A stretch of DNA of 64,000 bases from Tardiphaga alba (GCF_018279705.1 NZ_CP036498.1:4295001-4359000), one strand, 5' to 3'. Positions 25,427 through 34,013 are shown, numbered from the stretch's first letter. Numbers and translations are program-made. The notes: generated from the sequence alone by a model not told the origin.

Positions 25427-26088
25427 GCGCGGGCCTTCGCTGCCCTGTAACGTTCGAGCAGTCGCTCGCCTTTCGCTGCAATTTTTCGCGCAGCTGCGAC
25501 TGTTTTCGGCACCGGCTCGCCCCAGGCATGGGCCGACAGCGCATGACGCGTCGGGCGGCCCTCGCCATCCACCAGCGGCGGCAGTTTCGCACGTCCATAG
25601 AAGCGCACGGCCCAGCTGCCCTTGCGCCGCATCTCGGTGAGCGTCATCTCCGACACCTTCTTGGTGACGCCCGGCCTGAGATGCGCGCCATCCTTTTTCG
25701 CAAAAGCCTTGCGGCCAGCGGCCGTCAGCCCGCCCTTCGGATCTTTCTCGGCTTTCTTGGAAGCTTTTTTCTTCGCGGTCTTCTTGGTCGTTTTCTTTGT
25801 AGTTTTCTTGGCGGTTTTCTTGGCGGCTTTCTTCGTCGATTTTTTCGACGATTTCTTTTTCACCGTCTTCTTGGCAGCCTTTTTCGCAGTCTTTTTGGCG
25901 GTCTTCTTCTTCGCTGACTTTGCCATGTTCATATTGTCCACGAGATTGGGATAAGGCCGACCGGCGCGTTTGGCGCGGGCCTTTGCGGCAGCTTTCTTCG
26001 CGGGCGTGAGATGTTTGGACGCCTTGCCCGCGCGCTTGCGCGGGTTTGCGCGTTTCCAGGGAGCCTTGCGGGTTGTGCTCTTGGCCAT
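25423..26088 (-). CDS. Histone H1-like lysine-rich protein with DUF6321-like C-terminal domain
   Basis: 221 residues. An N-terminal conserved stretch (KHLTPAKKAAAKARAKRAGRPYPNLVDN, about 26-52) is followed by a low-complexity block (55-113) of KKTAKK, KKAAKK and KKTTKK units like histone H1/Hc1 tails. A folded C-terminal domain (117-205) follows: GGLTAAGRKAF, LRPGVTKK, MRRKGSWAVRFYG, and GRPTRHALSAHAWGEPVPKT, resembling DUF6321. It likely binds DNA and organises the nucleoid. It lies 39 bp downstream of the tetR-like gene and near the SET methyltransferase, a possible modifier. Confidence 0.85.
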   Translation of the reverse strand: MAKSTTRKAPWKRANPRKRAGKASKHLTPAKKAAAKARAKRAGRPYPNLVDNMNMAKSAKKKTAKKTAKKAAKKTVKKKSSKKSTKKAAKKTAKKTTKKTTKKTAKKKASKKAEKDPKGGLTAAGRKAFAKKDGAHLRPGVTKKVSEMTLTEMRRKGSWAVRFYGRAKLPPLVDGEGRPTRHALSAHAWGEPVPKTVAAARKIAAKGERLLERYRAAKARA

Positions 26089-26127
26089 GCGCGGTCAACG
26101 CGCATCTTCGTGCAGGGTTTCACACCG

Positions 26128-26850
26128 CTATTGCGGCGGCGGCACGCTGATCTTCAGCGTCTCCACAAACAGCGTCTCCGCATCCGGCTTGCCGGGCAGA
26201 CGCTCCAGAATGTAGTCCAGCCGCCCCGCCAGCACGAGCATGGCAAAGCCATGCGCCAGCGACCAGGTGCGCGCGATTTGCGTTGCCTGCGTCATCGACA
26301 GCGCATCGGTGGCGACATCACCGGCATGAACGACACCGACCACGCGCGCCAGGCTGGCGAACGAAATATTGCTCGCCTCCTTCAACGCCGGTCGGTTCAT
26401 GTCGAGACGCTCGGTGCGGAACATGAGCTGATACATGCCGGGCTGCGCGCGCGCATAAGCGAGATAGGCCCGCGCCCGCGCCAGCCCGCTTTCCGCAGGG
26501 GTGGTGCCGGTGGCGCTGGCGGCATTGAGCGCCGCGTTGAAATTAAGGAAGCCCACGGCCGCGAGTTCGCTGAGCAATCCCGTCAGATCGCCGAAGTGAT
26601 GGGTCGGCGCGGCATGCGACACGCCGGCTTCGCGCGCGACCGCACGCAACGTCAAACCGTTGAACCCGTCGCGCTCCAGAACGATCTGCGCGCCCTTCAG
26701 CAGGGCAACATGCAGGTCGCCGTGATGATAGGGGGATTCGGTGACGCCCGGCTTTGCGGCAGGCTTCGCGCCGCGCTTTGCCTGAGCGGCGGGCTTGCGC
26801 CGCGCTGGCGGCGGCTTGCCGGGAGACTTGGTGCGGTCGGATTTGGCCAT
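26128..26850 (-). CDS. TetR-family regulator (WHG-type C-terminal domain)
   Basis: 240 residues. A basic proline/alanine-rich lead (1-38) precedes a TetR DNA-binding domain (about 42-95: LHVALLKGAQIVLERDGFNGLTLRAVAREAGVSHAAPTHHFGD). The C-terminal domain ARAYLAYARAQPGMYQLMFRTE is the WHG type. It is divergent from the membrane-protein gene at 26962, and two palindromic operators lie in the 111 bp between them, so autoregulation and control of the divergent operon are likely. Confidence 0.92.
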   Translation of the reverse strand: MAKSDRTKSPGKPPPARRKPAAQAKRGAKPAAKPGVTESPYHHGDLHVALLKGAQIVLERDGFNGLTLRAVAREAGVSHAAPTHHFGDLTGLLSELAAVGFLNFNAALNAASATGTTPAESGLARARAYLAYARAQPGMYQLMFRTERLDMNRPALKEASNISFASLARVVGVVHAGDVATDALSMTQATQIARTWSLAHGFAMLVLAGRLDYILERLPGKPDAETLFVETLKISVPPPQ

Positions 26851-26867
26851 TCCCGCTTATAACAATG

Positions 26868-26886
26868 ATTTTTACACTGTAAAGAT
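26868..26886. promoter_or_regulatory. TetR operator candidate, copy 1
   Basis: ATTTTTAC-ACT-GTAAAGAT: 8-bp inverted arms with one mismatch and a 3-base spacer, directly upstream of the tetR-like gene. It matches copy 2 at 26922-26940. Confidence 0.75.
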
Positions 26887-26921
26887 TTCGCTTGACGGAT
26901 ATCAACGGCAGGCTTAAACGC

Positions 26922-26940
26922 ATCTTTACATCGTAAAGAT
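26922..26940. promoter_or_regulatory. TetR operator candidate, copy 2
   Basis: ATCTTTAC-ATC-GTAAAGAT: perfect 8-bp inverted arms with a 3-base spacer, 54 bp from copy 1 and 22 bp before the ATG of the divergent membrane-protein gene. A repressor bound here would block that gene. Confidence 0.8.
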
Positions 26941-26961
26941 AATGGCAACCGGATACCCCGC

Positions 26962-27534
26962 ATGGCCACCTTTCTCATCCTCGCCCCGTTCGGCAGCTTC
27001 GCCTTGCTGATGCTGTTTACCTCTGCCGCCACAAGCCTGTTCGCGACTGCCGCGCTGGCGCTTGGCATCGTGGTCTGGGATGTCGCGCGCGGCGGATCGG
27101 TGAAAATGCTTGCCGCAGGCTCCGCGCTCCTCTTCGCGGCCATCGGCTGCTACGTCACTTTGATCGACGGTAACTGGAGCCGGACAGCCTTGCATCTGGC
27201 CGTCGATCTCGGCGTGCTGGCGATCGCTTTGCTGTCGCTGGTGATCCGCTCGCCCTTCACGCTGCAATATGCGCGCGAGCAGGTGGACGCCGAAACCATG
27301 AAGCTGCCTGGCTTCCTTGCCGCCAATTACGTGATCACCTGGGCCTGGACATTCGCTTTCGTGCTGATGCTGCTGGCCGACATGCTGGTGATGTTCGTGC
27401 CGGGATTGCCGCTATGGATCGGCTTTGCCATTGCATTCGCTGCACGCAACGCGGCGCTGTACTTCACCAGATGGTATCCGCAATATCGGCGCGCGAAATA
27501 TGCCGCCGGCCAGACGCCGCCGCTGAAGTCCTGA
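26962..27534 (+). CDS. Multi-pass membrane protein controlled by divergent TetR
   Basis: 190 residues with about six hydrophobic helices. The segment SPFTLQYAREQVDAETMKLPGFLAANYVIT has the look of a conserved cytoplasmic loop. No catalytic motif recognised. It lies 22 bp from the second palindromic operator and 37 bp upstream of an IspZ-like membrane protein, so the two form a small TetR-controlled operon. Transport or envelope function cannot be assigned. Confidence 0.75.
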   Translation: MATFLILAPFGSFALLMLFTSAATSLFATAALALGIVVWDVARGGSVKMLAAGSALLFAAIGCYVTLIDGNWSRTALHLAVDLGVLAIALLSLVIRSPFTLQYAREQVDAETMKLPGFLAANYVITWAWTFAFVLMLLADMLVMFVPGLPLWIGFAIAFAARNAALYFTRWYPQYRRAKYAAGQTPPLKS

Positions 27535-27571
27535 TCGTTACCACCTGCCCCTCACTCTTCCGGAGACCGCG

Positions 27572-28132
27572 ATGAAGGACGTATTCGCCAAGCTGGGCCA
27601 GGACTTCTTCTCCACCGTCCTTTTCCTGGTGCTCTATCTGATCACCGGCGATGTGGTCCTGGCGACCTGCGTCGCGATTGCAGGCGCGGTCGCGCAATTC
27701 ATCCGCGCGCGCATCAAGGGAGAGAAACTCGATGTGATGACCTATGCCAGCCTTGCACTGGTCATTGTGCTGGGCGGCGCAACGCTGCTCACCAATGATC
27801 CGCGTTTCGTGCTGGCCAAGCCGAGCATCGGCCATTTCGCCATCGGCGCGATCATGCTGCGCAAAGGCTGGATGCTGCGCTACCTGCCGCCGATCGTCAG
27901 CGAGACCATTCCGGAATATGTGACCATTGCAGGCTATGCCTGGGCAGCGCTGATGTTTGCGCTGGGCGCCGGCACCATCGGCGTGGCGATGAGCGGCGAC
28001 ATGAAGCTGTGGGCGTTCTACGTATCGGTGGTTCTGATGGGCGCCAAGGTCGCCGCTTTCGGACTGCAATATGTCGTTTTCAGAATTCTGGTCGGCCGCC
28101 GCCTACGGGCGGCCGCGGTGTCGGTGCCGTAA
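27572..28132 (+). CDS. IspZ/YciB-like inner-membrane protein
   Basis: 186 residues with about five transmembrane helices. The arrangement DFFSTVLFLVLYLITGDVVLATCVAIAGAV, then LDVMTYASLALVIVLGGATLLTNDPRFVLAKPSI, is that of intracellular septation protein A (IspZ/YciB) family members, where the 'TNDxxFIKxKPTI'-like motif is conserved. Family proteins take part in envelope integrity and septation. As part of the TetR-controlled pair it may be a diverged relative rather than the housekeeping copy. Confidence 0.75.
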   Translation: MKDVFAKLGQDFFSTVLFLVLYLITGDVVLATCVAIAGAVAQFIRARIKGEKLDVMTYASLALVIVLGGATLLTNDPRFVLAKPSIGHFAIGAIMLRKGWMLRYLPPIVSETIPEYVTIAGYAWAALMFALGAGTIGVAMSGDMKLWAFYVSVVLMGAKVAAFGLQYVVFRILVGRRLRAAAVSVP

Positions 28133-28141
28133 CGGCTGACC

Positions 28142-28234
28142 TCAGAGATAGTGGTAAAACATCACGCCGTTGATCGCGCTGGCCGCGGCGAGCAAGGTCA
28201 CCACCGTCACATTCAGCTTCAATGCATCGATCAT
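28142..28234 (-). CDS. Very small membrane protein (30 aa)
   Basis: A 30-codon frame: MIDALKLNVTVVTLLAAASAINGVMFYHYL (given here in two parts, MIDALKLNVT then VVTLLAAASAINGVMFYHYL). One transmembrane helix with a short charged lead. GAGGCGGGG lies a few bases before the ATG. It fills the gap after the IspZ-like gene on the opposite strand. Short frames occur by chance, so support is moderate only. Confidence 0.4.
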   Translation of the reverse strand: MIDALKLNVTVVTLLAAASAINGVMFYHYL

Positions 28235-28420
28235 GGCCCCGCCTCGAATCCCGGTTCTGTCTCCGATGCCATTGGAACAGGAGTCCGCGAGTCGTCACCG
28301 CTTTTCTTTTTTCTCCACGGGCTTGTGAGTCCGCACAGAATCGAGTCCCGGAGATGATGGTTAATCGGCGTGATGGACTGCGTGGCTGAGTCGCGCTTTG
28401 TCGATGAAAATGTCGACGCG

Positions 28421-29095
28421 TCAGAACCAGATCTGCATCGCAAGCTGATGCGAATCATGGGGCGCGTCTCCGCTCGGCAAACAATCCCGCGCATCGCGTG
28501 CTGCGAGCGCAACGGCGCAGGCATCCAGCACATCGTCGCGCTTGGCGCCGGTGCCTTTGCGCCGGACCGACAACCACTCATCCAGTTCGCGCAAGCCGTT
28601 TGCAGCGAGTAGATCGCGACGAAGTGCGAGCCCCTCCTCCGTATGTTTCGACGGCAATGGCTTGTCATCATTCAAACGCAGGAAGACCAGTTCGGGATGC
28701 ACCTCGCGCAGATCGAGATGCCGATGCCGTCGGATGAACACGTCCGTCTCCATGATCTTGGCGCCGATATGCCAGAGCTGCAACGACACACGCGACTGTC
28801 CACGCCGCACGGCCTCTTCATTGGCACGAGCGGGATCAGTGAATTCCTGCCACAACCACCGCCGCGCACCGGAGAAGACGCGCGAACCGTGAGGCCTGAG
28901 CTTCGCACGGGCCAGGCGATCGCAGAGACGATCGCCGTCCTCGGTCATCCCGATGGGAATGTCGATGGCCGCCCGGTCGAAGCGCTGCGCTGCGAGCCAC
29001 GAGATGTCCGATGGAAAAGCGATGCTCCGGCGGTCACCATCGAGGGTGACGGCGACCCAGCCTTTACGAAAACCGTCGAGACCGATGGCCATCAT
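28421..29095 (-). CDS. DUF429 family protein (RNase H-like fold predicted)
   Basis: 224 residues. It opens IGLDGFRKGWVAVTLDGD with the aspartate typical of RNase H-like/actin-like folds. AAIDIPIGM (second acidic residue) and REVHPELVFLRLN follow, and KRDDVLDACAVALAA near the C-terminus supplies a third acidic pair. This is the DUF429 layout, often described as a predicted nuclease; activity is unproven. It starts 5 bp after the rmuC stop and is probably co-transcribed with it. Confidence 0.85.
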   Translation of the reverse strand: MMAIGLDGFRKGWVAVTLDGDRRSIAFPSDISWLAAQRFDRAAIDIPIGMTEDGDRLCDRLARAKLRPHGSRVFSGARRWLWQEFTDPARANEEAVRRGQSRVSLQLWHIGAKIMETDVFIRRHRHLDLREVHPELVFLRLNDDKPLPSKHTEEGLALRRDLLAANGLRELDEWLSVRRKGTGAKRDDVLDACAVALAARDARDCLPSGDAPHDSHQLAMQIWF

Positions 29096-29100
29096 CGGTC

Positions 29101-30774
29101 TCAGTCCGGCGACGGTGCGTCGTCGTCCAGCAAGGCGTCGCGTGCGGCGCCACCGATGGCCTTGATCAGATCGTCGTCGCCATCATCGGGCAGCGCTTCA
29201 TTGAGCCCTAGCATCCGGGCTGCACTGCCGTCATCTGGCATGACGGCGACATCGCGCAGTGCGCGATCCATCAGGCGGCTGCGCTTGTCGAGCTCGGCCA
29301 CCGAGCCCGCGGCCGTATTCAGCTGCCGGGCGACCTTGCCCACCGTATCGTTGTAGCGCTTGAACTCGGTGCGGACGGCGCTGAGGATCTTCCAGACATC
29401 GCCGGAGCGCTCCGCGATCACCATCGAGCGATGATTGACCTGGAAGGCGTGGAGGATGGCGGCAAAGGTGGTCGGCCCTGCCAGCATCACATTGCATTCG
29501 CGCTGGACGTGATCGAACAGGCCGGGAATGCGCAGCACTTCCGCGAACAGGCTTTCGGTGGGCAGGAACAGGATCGCGCGCTCGGTGGTGCGCGGCGGGT
29601 TGATGTATTTCTTCGCGATGTCCTTGGCGAAGGATTTTATGCGGTTTTCGAGCTGTTTGCGGAAATGCGCGGCCAGTTCGACGTCATTGGCTTCGAGCGC
29701 CTCGAGCATATGCTCGTGATCCTCGCGCGGAAACTTCGCATCCACCGGCAGCAGCATTTCGTCACCATCGAGCATCGGCAGGCGGATCGCATATTCGACG
29801 CGCTCTGCCGAATTCGGCTTGATCTGCGCGTCCTTGATATATTGCGTCGGCGACAGGAAATCCTGCAGCAGCATCGCCAGCTGCACCTCACCAAACGTGC
29901 CGCGCAGCTTCGGATTGGTGAGGACGTTTTTGAGATCACCCACATGGGTGGAGATGCTGCGCATCTCGCCGAACACTTCATAGGCCTTATTGAGCTGCTC
30001 GACCACGCGGCCGAAATTCTCGTTCAGCCGTGTTTCCAGCGTGGTCTGAAGCTTCTCGTCGACGGTGGTACGGACCTTCTCCAGCTCGGCAGCATTTTCG
30101 GTGCGCAGCTGATCGAGACGGCCTTCCACCGTCTGGCGCAACTGCTCGCCGCTCTGGCCCTGGGTGCGGGTGAGTTCGTCGATCGCAAGCTTCGTCGCGT
30201 CGAGACGCTCCTTCTGGTGATTGCTGATCTCACCCAGCGTGCCCGCCACATTCTGGCGCAGGCTGTGGAAGCTGTTGTTCAGCTCCTCGCGCAGGTTGCG
30301 CGCGGACTCCGCATGCGCGGCGCCGGATTGATCGAGCTTGTGTTCGACCATCGTGCGCAACGCCTCGCGATTGGCGGTGGAGGACTGCTCCATGCGGCCG
30401 ATATCGGCATTCAGCTTGGTGCCGATCTCGTTGATGCGGGCTTCGGTGGTCTGGTTCGATAGAGCGAGACGCTGGCCAAAATTATCGACCTGCTTGAGCA
30501 AGCGGTCCTCCAGCTTCAGCATCATGTCCGCCGCCGCGCCCTGCTGCTGGCTCATGGTCTGCAGCAGCTCCTGCCGGACAGCGCGGATCTCGGCGTCGGA
30601 CGCCGCGCGAATGGCGTCGCCCTCGAAGCGCAGCAGCTCGCTGACCTCGGCGCGCTCCAGCGCAACCGGGCGACGCGCGACCACGATGACAGCCACGATC
30701 GCAAACAGCGCGGCGATGAAAGCCAAAGCCAGCGTGGCAATCGGAAAATAGGGAGTAAATTCGGTCACGGGCAT
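29101..30774 (-). CDS. rmuC: RmuC-family DNA recombination protein
   Basis: 557 residues. One N-terminal transmembrane helix (FPIATLALAFIAALFAIVAVIVV) is followed by a long coiled coil (about 45-260, many Glu/Gln/Leu heptads) and the RmuC nuclease-like domain (about 275-500). The domain shows LRGTFGEVQLAMLLQ, EYAIRLP, LPVDAKFPREDHE and AILFLPTESLFAEVL, the family signatures. It limits inversions at short inverted repeats in E. coli. Length fits the family. It precedes a DUF429 gene. Confidence 0.95.
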   Translation of the reverse strand: MPVTEFTPYFPIATLALAFIAALFAIVAVIVVARRPVALERAEVSELLRFEGDAIRAASDAEIRAVRQELLQTMSQQQGAAADMMLKLEDRLLKQVDNFGQRLALSNQTTEARINEIGTKLNADIGRMEQSSTANREALRTMVEHKLDQSGAAHAESARNLREELNNSFHSLRQNVAGTLGEISNHQKERLDATKLAIDELTRTQGQSGEQLRQTVEGRLDQLRTENAAELEKVRTTVDEKLQTTLETRLNENFGRVVEQLNKAYEVFGEMRSISTHVGDLKNVLTNPKLRGTFGEVQLAMLLQDFLSPTQYIKDAQIKPNSAERVEYAIRLPMLDGDEMLLPVDAKFPREDHEHMLEALEANDVELAAHFRKQLENRIKSFAKDIAKKYINPPRTTERAILFLPTESLFAEVLRIPGLFDHVQRECNVMLAGPTTFAAILHAFQVNHRSMVIAERSGDVWKILSAVRTEFKRYNDTVGKVARQLNTAAGSVAELDKRSRLMDRALRDVAVMPDDGSAARMLGLNEALPDDGDDDLIKAIGGAARDALLDDDAPSPD

Positions 30775-30874
30775 CTCTCGCGTACTCTTTTTGTTCTAGC
30801 GAGAGGCGAGAAATTCCGCAAGGCTTCGTGCGGGTGGAAGCGTGCGGAAACCGGGGATGAATGGGGCTCCGTCC

Positions 30875-30988
30875 CCTCATGGTGAGGAGGCGCGGAGCGC
30901 CGTCTCGAACCATGAGATGGCCTGGCTCCGGAGTCTGGCGGCCATCCTTCGAGACGCCGCGCAATTGCGCGGCTCCTCAGGATGAGGG
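30875..30988. repeat. Dispersed intergenic repeat (CCTCATCCTGAGGAG type), copy 2, inverted
   Basis: CCTCATGGTGAGGAGG at the left end and CTCCTCAGGATGAGG at the right, with GTCTCGAACCATGAG and CATCCTTCGAGACG inside. Read on the opposite strand it matches 7135-7244. It fills most of the 241-bp gap between rmuC and the fumarase gene. Confidence 0.8.
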
Positions 30989-31015
30989 GCGGATCTGGTT
31001 CCGCCCCTCTAATCG

Positions 31016-32671
31016 TTAGCCCAGGTTCAGTTCCTTGAAGAAGTCGTTGCCCTTGTCATCGATGATGATGAAAGCCGGGAAATCCTCGACTTCGATGCGC
31101 CAGATCGCTTCCATGCCGAGCTCGGCATATTCGACGACCTCGACCTTCTTGATGCAGTGCTCGGCAAGGTTCGCCGCGGTGCCGCCGATCGAGCCGAGAT
31201 AGAAGCCGCCATACTTTTTGCAGGCTTCGCGCACGGCGACCGCACGGTTGCCCTTGGCGACCATCACCATGGAGCCGCCGGCGGCCTGGAACTGATCGAC
31301 GAAAGAATCCATGCGGCCGGCCGTGGTCGGGCCGAAGGCGCCGGACGCATAGCCATCCGGGGTCTTGGCGGGGCCCGCGTAATAGACCGGGTGGTTCTTG
31401 AAGTAATCCGGCAGCGGCTCGCCCTTCTCCAGGCGTTCGCGCAGCTTGGCATGCGCGCTGTCGCGCGCGACGACCATGGTGCCGGTGAGCGAGAGGCGCG
31501 TCTTGGTCGGATATTTGCTGAGCGTCGCCAGCATGTCCTTCATCGGCTGGTTGAGATCGATCTTCACGACCTCGCCGCCGAGCTCCTGCTCCACCTGCGG
31601 CAGATATTGCGCGGGGTTATGTTCGAGCTCTTCGAGATAGACCCCGTCCTTGGTGATCTTGCCGAGCACCTGACGATCGGCCGAGCAGGACACGCCGAGG
31701 CCGATCGGCAGCGACGCACCGTGGCGCGGCAGGCGAATGACACGGACGTCATGGCAGAAATACTTGCCGCCGAACTGCGCGCCGACGCCCGACGACTGCG
31801 TCATCTTGAGGATTTCCTGCTCCATCTCCAGATCGCGGAAGGCATTGCCATCCGGCGAGCCCTGGGTGGGCAGCGCGTCGAGATAGCGCGCCGATGCAAG
31901 CTTCACCGTCTTCATGCACAGCTCGGCGGACGTGCCGCCGATGACGATGGCGAGGTGATAGGGCGGGCACGCGGCGGTGCCCAGCGTCATGATCTTTTCC
32001 TTCAGGAACGCAAGCAGACGATCCTTGGTCAGCACCGACGGCGTGGCCTGGAAAAGGAAGCTCTTATTGGCGGAGCCGCCGCCCTTGGCCATGAACATGA
32101 ACTTGTAGGCGTCGTCGCCTTCGGCATAGATCTCGCACTGTGCCGGCATGTTGTTGGCGGTGTTCTTTTCTTCATACATGGTCAGCGGCGCGACCTGCGA
32201 GTAACGCAGATTGCGGCGCAGATAGGCGTCGCGCGCGCCTTCGCTGAGAGCGGCTTCGTCCTCACCATCGGTGATGACGTTGCAGCCCTTCTTGCCCATG
32301 ATGATGGCGGTGCCGGTGTCCTGGCACATCGGCAGCACGCCGCCGGCGGCGATATTGGCGTTCTTCAGGAAGTCGAAGGCGACGAACTTGTCGTTCGGCG
32401 AGGCCTCGCTGTCATCGAGGATGTTGCGCAGCTGCTGCAGGTGGCCGGGGCGCAGATAGTGGTTGATGTCGCCGAACGCCGCCTCGCTGAGCGCCTTCAG
32501 CGCATCGCGCGACACCACCAGCATCTCCTTGCCCAGCACCTTTTCGACGCTCACGCCCTCGGAGGTGATCTTCTTGTAAGGCGTGGTGTCCTTGCCCAGC
32601 GGGAACAGCGGGGTGTGCTTATAGGGCGGAACCGGCTTCTGCTGGTCGGGGAAAGCGGCGGGAGCGTTCAT
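31016..32671 (-). CDS. fumA: Class I fumarate hydratase
   Basis: 551 residues of an iron-sulphur fumarase converting fumarate to malate in the TCA cycle. Cys116 (LPMCQDTGT), Cys235 (TAACPPYH) and Cys329 (GVSCSADR) have the spacing of the three [4Fe-4S] ligands of E. coli FumA. The C-terminal swivelling domain shows [13 protein letters not shown] and [14 protein letters not shown]. It is monocistronic, with a 106-bp gap to the toxin gene. Confidence 0.97.
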   Translation of the reverse strand: MNAPAAFPDQQKPVPPYKHTPLFPLGKDTTPYKKITSEGVSVEKVLGKEMLVVSRDALKALSEAAFGDINHYLRPGHLQQLRNILDDSEASPNDKFVAFDFLKNANIAAGGVLPMCQDTGTAIIMGKKGCNVITDGEDEAALSEGARDAYLRRNLRYSQVAPLTMYEEKNTANNMPAQCEIYAEGDDAYKFMFMAKGGGSANKSFLFQATPSVLTKDRLLAFLKEKIMTLGTAACPPYHLAIVIGGTSAELCMKTVKLASARYLDALPTQGSPDGNAFRDLEMEQEILKMTQSSGVGAQFGGKYFCHDVRVIRLPRHGASLPIGLGVSCSADRQVLGKITKDGVYLEELEHNPAQYLPQVEQELGGEVVKIDLNQPMKDMLATLSKYPTKTRLSLTGTMVVARDSAHAKLRERLEKGEPLPDYFKNHPVYYAGPAKTPDGYASGAFGPTTAGRMDSFVDQFQAAGGSMVMVAKGNRAVAVREACKKYGGFYLGSIGGTAANLAEHCIKKVEVVEYAELGMEAIWRIEVEDFPAFIIIDDKGNDFFKELNLG

Positions 32672-32777
32672 GGGACGGGCCTCAAGGGACGGGAATTTGG
32701 AGCCCTTTTAAGAGGTTTCCGCACAGTTTTGAAGGGTTCAAAAGACATGGCCGGGGGCGCGATTCCGGCGGGAAAGG

Positions 32778-33083
32778 TCAGTTTTCGTCGGATGTCGGGG
32801 AAGATGGGCGGTCGCGGGCGCCGTGGATGATGGCCTGTACAATGACGGCCTTCGTGGGGGCATCTACCCGATAAACGATGACATAAGGGTGCTCGATCAA
32901 TTCGCGCGTCCCCTTGATCTGACCAGGGCGTCCCATTCCGGTGAGCTTCGGGTTCGAGAGCCGATTGATCGCCACAACGATGCGCCGACGCATTTTGACG
33001 GCGGCACGCGGGCTTTCATGTGAAATCCATCGGATCGCATCATCGAGATCGGCAGCAGCCTCCTCCTCGACGATGATCCTCAT
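32778..33083 (-). CDS. RelE/ParE-superfamily toxin
   Basis: 101 residues. VEEEAAADLDDAIRWISHESPRAAVKMRRRI followed by PGQIKGTRELIEHPYVIVYRVD is the ParE/RelE fold: two helices, then a beta sheet with the conserved arginine and YRV strand. It should target gyrase or ribosome-bound mRNA. The antitoxin gene ends 8 bp upstream on the same strand, giving a standard antitoxin-toxin order. The last residues (PSSPTSDEN) are a non-conserved tail. Confidence 0.88.
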   Translation of the reverse strand: MRIIVEEEAAADLDDAIRWISHESPRAAVKMRRRIVVAINRLSNPKLTGMGRPGQIKGTRELIEHPYVIVYRVDAPTKAVIVQAIIHGARDRPSSPTSDEN

Positions 33084-33091
33084 GGCTAGCT

Positions 33092-33310
33092 CTAATCCTT
33101 GAACCGCTCGTTGAATTCTTCGAGCGTCAGATATTTCGGATCGGGCTTCGCCATCCGCCGCTTGACCTCGGCGACCTGCTCGTCGGACAGACGGTATTCG
33201 CTCGCGTCCAGTTCTTCCATCTCTTCAAGGATGCGAACGACATCCTCCTGCCGCTCTGGCGGCCAGGTGAGAACACGATCGAGAACAGCTTTGACTTGAT
33301 CTCTGGTCAT
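33092..33310 (-). CDS. Antitoxin of the ParE/RelE pair
   Basis: A 72-residue acidic helical protein (MTRDQVKAVLDRVLTWPPER, then EDVVRILEEMEELDASEYRLSDEQVAEVKRRMA, ending LTLEEFNERF). It resembles short antitoxins that pair with ParE/RelE toxins in rhizobia. The frame extends upstream to 33409, but ATG 33310 gives the family length. It precedes the toxin by 8 bp, so translation is probably coupled. Confidence 0.8.
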   Translation of the reverse strand: MTRDQVKAVLDRVLTWPPERQEDVVRILEEMEELDASEYRLSDEQVAEVKRRMAKPDPKYLTLEEFNERFKD

Positions 33311-33407
33311 AGCCGGAGTGTAGCACCAATGAGGGGATTGGCGAAGACCCTCGCGTTCCGGCCTTGCATCAAAGCCGCCACCCGGCTTCAATCGTCTTGG
33401 GGACATC

Positions 33408-33863
33408 ATGACATCCAGATCCGCTTATCTCGCCATCGCTCTTTTCGCCGCCCTCGCCTCGCCGGCGCATGCCGATCGTTGCGATGACCTTGCCAAGCAG
33501 CTCAAGAGCCAGATCGACGGCATCAGCATCGGGCGCACCGCGGCCAATGTGATCTATCTCTCCCACCCGGCGGCAAAACAGCTCCGGCTTGGCTGCATCA
33601 ACCGCACGGTGACGAACGAACTGTTCGCGCAATCGCCAACGCGAAAGCCCGCGCCGGCCTTCACGGATCTTGTCGCCAGTGCCGGCGCGGTTGTCTTCAC
33701 CATCCCCAAGCAGGACACGCTGCGCGGCTCGCAGCGTTGCCTGAGCCGGATGGGGCTACTGCGCGGCAATGACATCAAGATGCGCTTTCGCCGCCTCGAC
33801 TTCCGCTGCACCCGCGACAAGACCACTGCGACGATCTCGATGTCGCGCGGCCGCAACGAGTGA
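33408..33863 (+). CDS. Secreted hypothetical protein with cysteines
   Basis: 151 residues with a signal peptide (SAYLAIALFAALASPAHA). Cysteines lie at DRCDDLA, RLGCINRT, QRCLSRMG and DFRCTRDK, consistent with two disulphides in the periplasm. No domain recognised. It is divergent from the toxin-antitoxin pair. Confidence 0.7.
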   Translation: MTSRSAYLAIALFAALASPAHADRCDDLAKQLKSQIDGISIGRTAANVIYLSHPAAKQLRLGCINRTVTNELFAQSPTRKPAPAFTDLVASAGAVVFTIPKQDTLRGSQRCLSRMGLLRGNDIKMRFRRLDFRCTRDKTTATISMSRGRNE

Positions 33864-34013
33864 CATCGCTACAATTTTAGCGATCGCGGAAATATATCAT
33901 TCGCCAGCGGCGATATCCGATGGCGATCGCTTCAAATTGCAGGAAATGATTCATCACTCTTTGTGCAGACGCGCCCATGTTTCCTGGACATATTTGGAAG
34001 CAAGGACATTGTC

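Noticed and set aside
25740..25930. Repetitive CTT/TTC stretch as a simple-sequence repeat locus
   Set aside because: It is the coding sequence of the lysine-rich block (KKTAKK units) read from the other strand, so it is coding repeat rather than a separate element.
31157..32830. 557-codon plus-strand frame opposite the fumarase gene
   Set aside because: Mirror of the fumarase codons; composition is typical of antisense shadows, and the fumarase has all three cluster cysteines.
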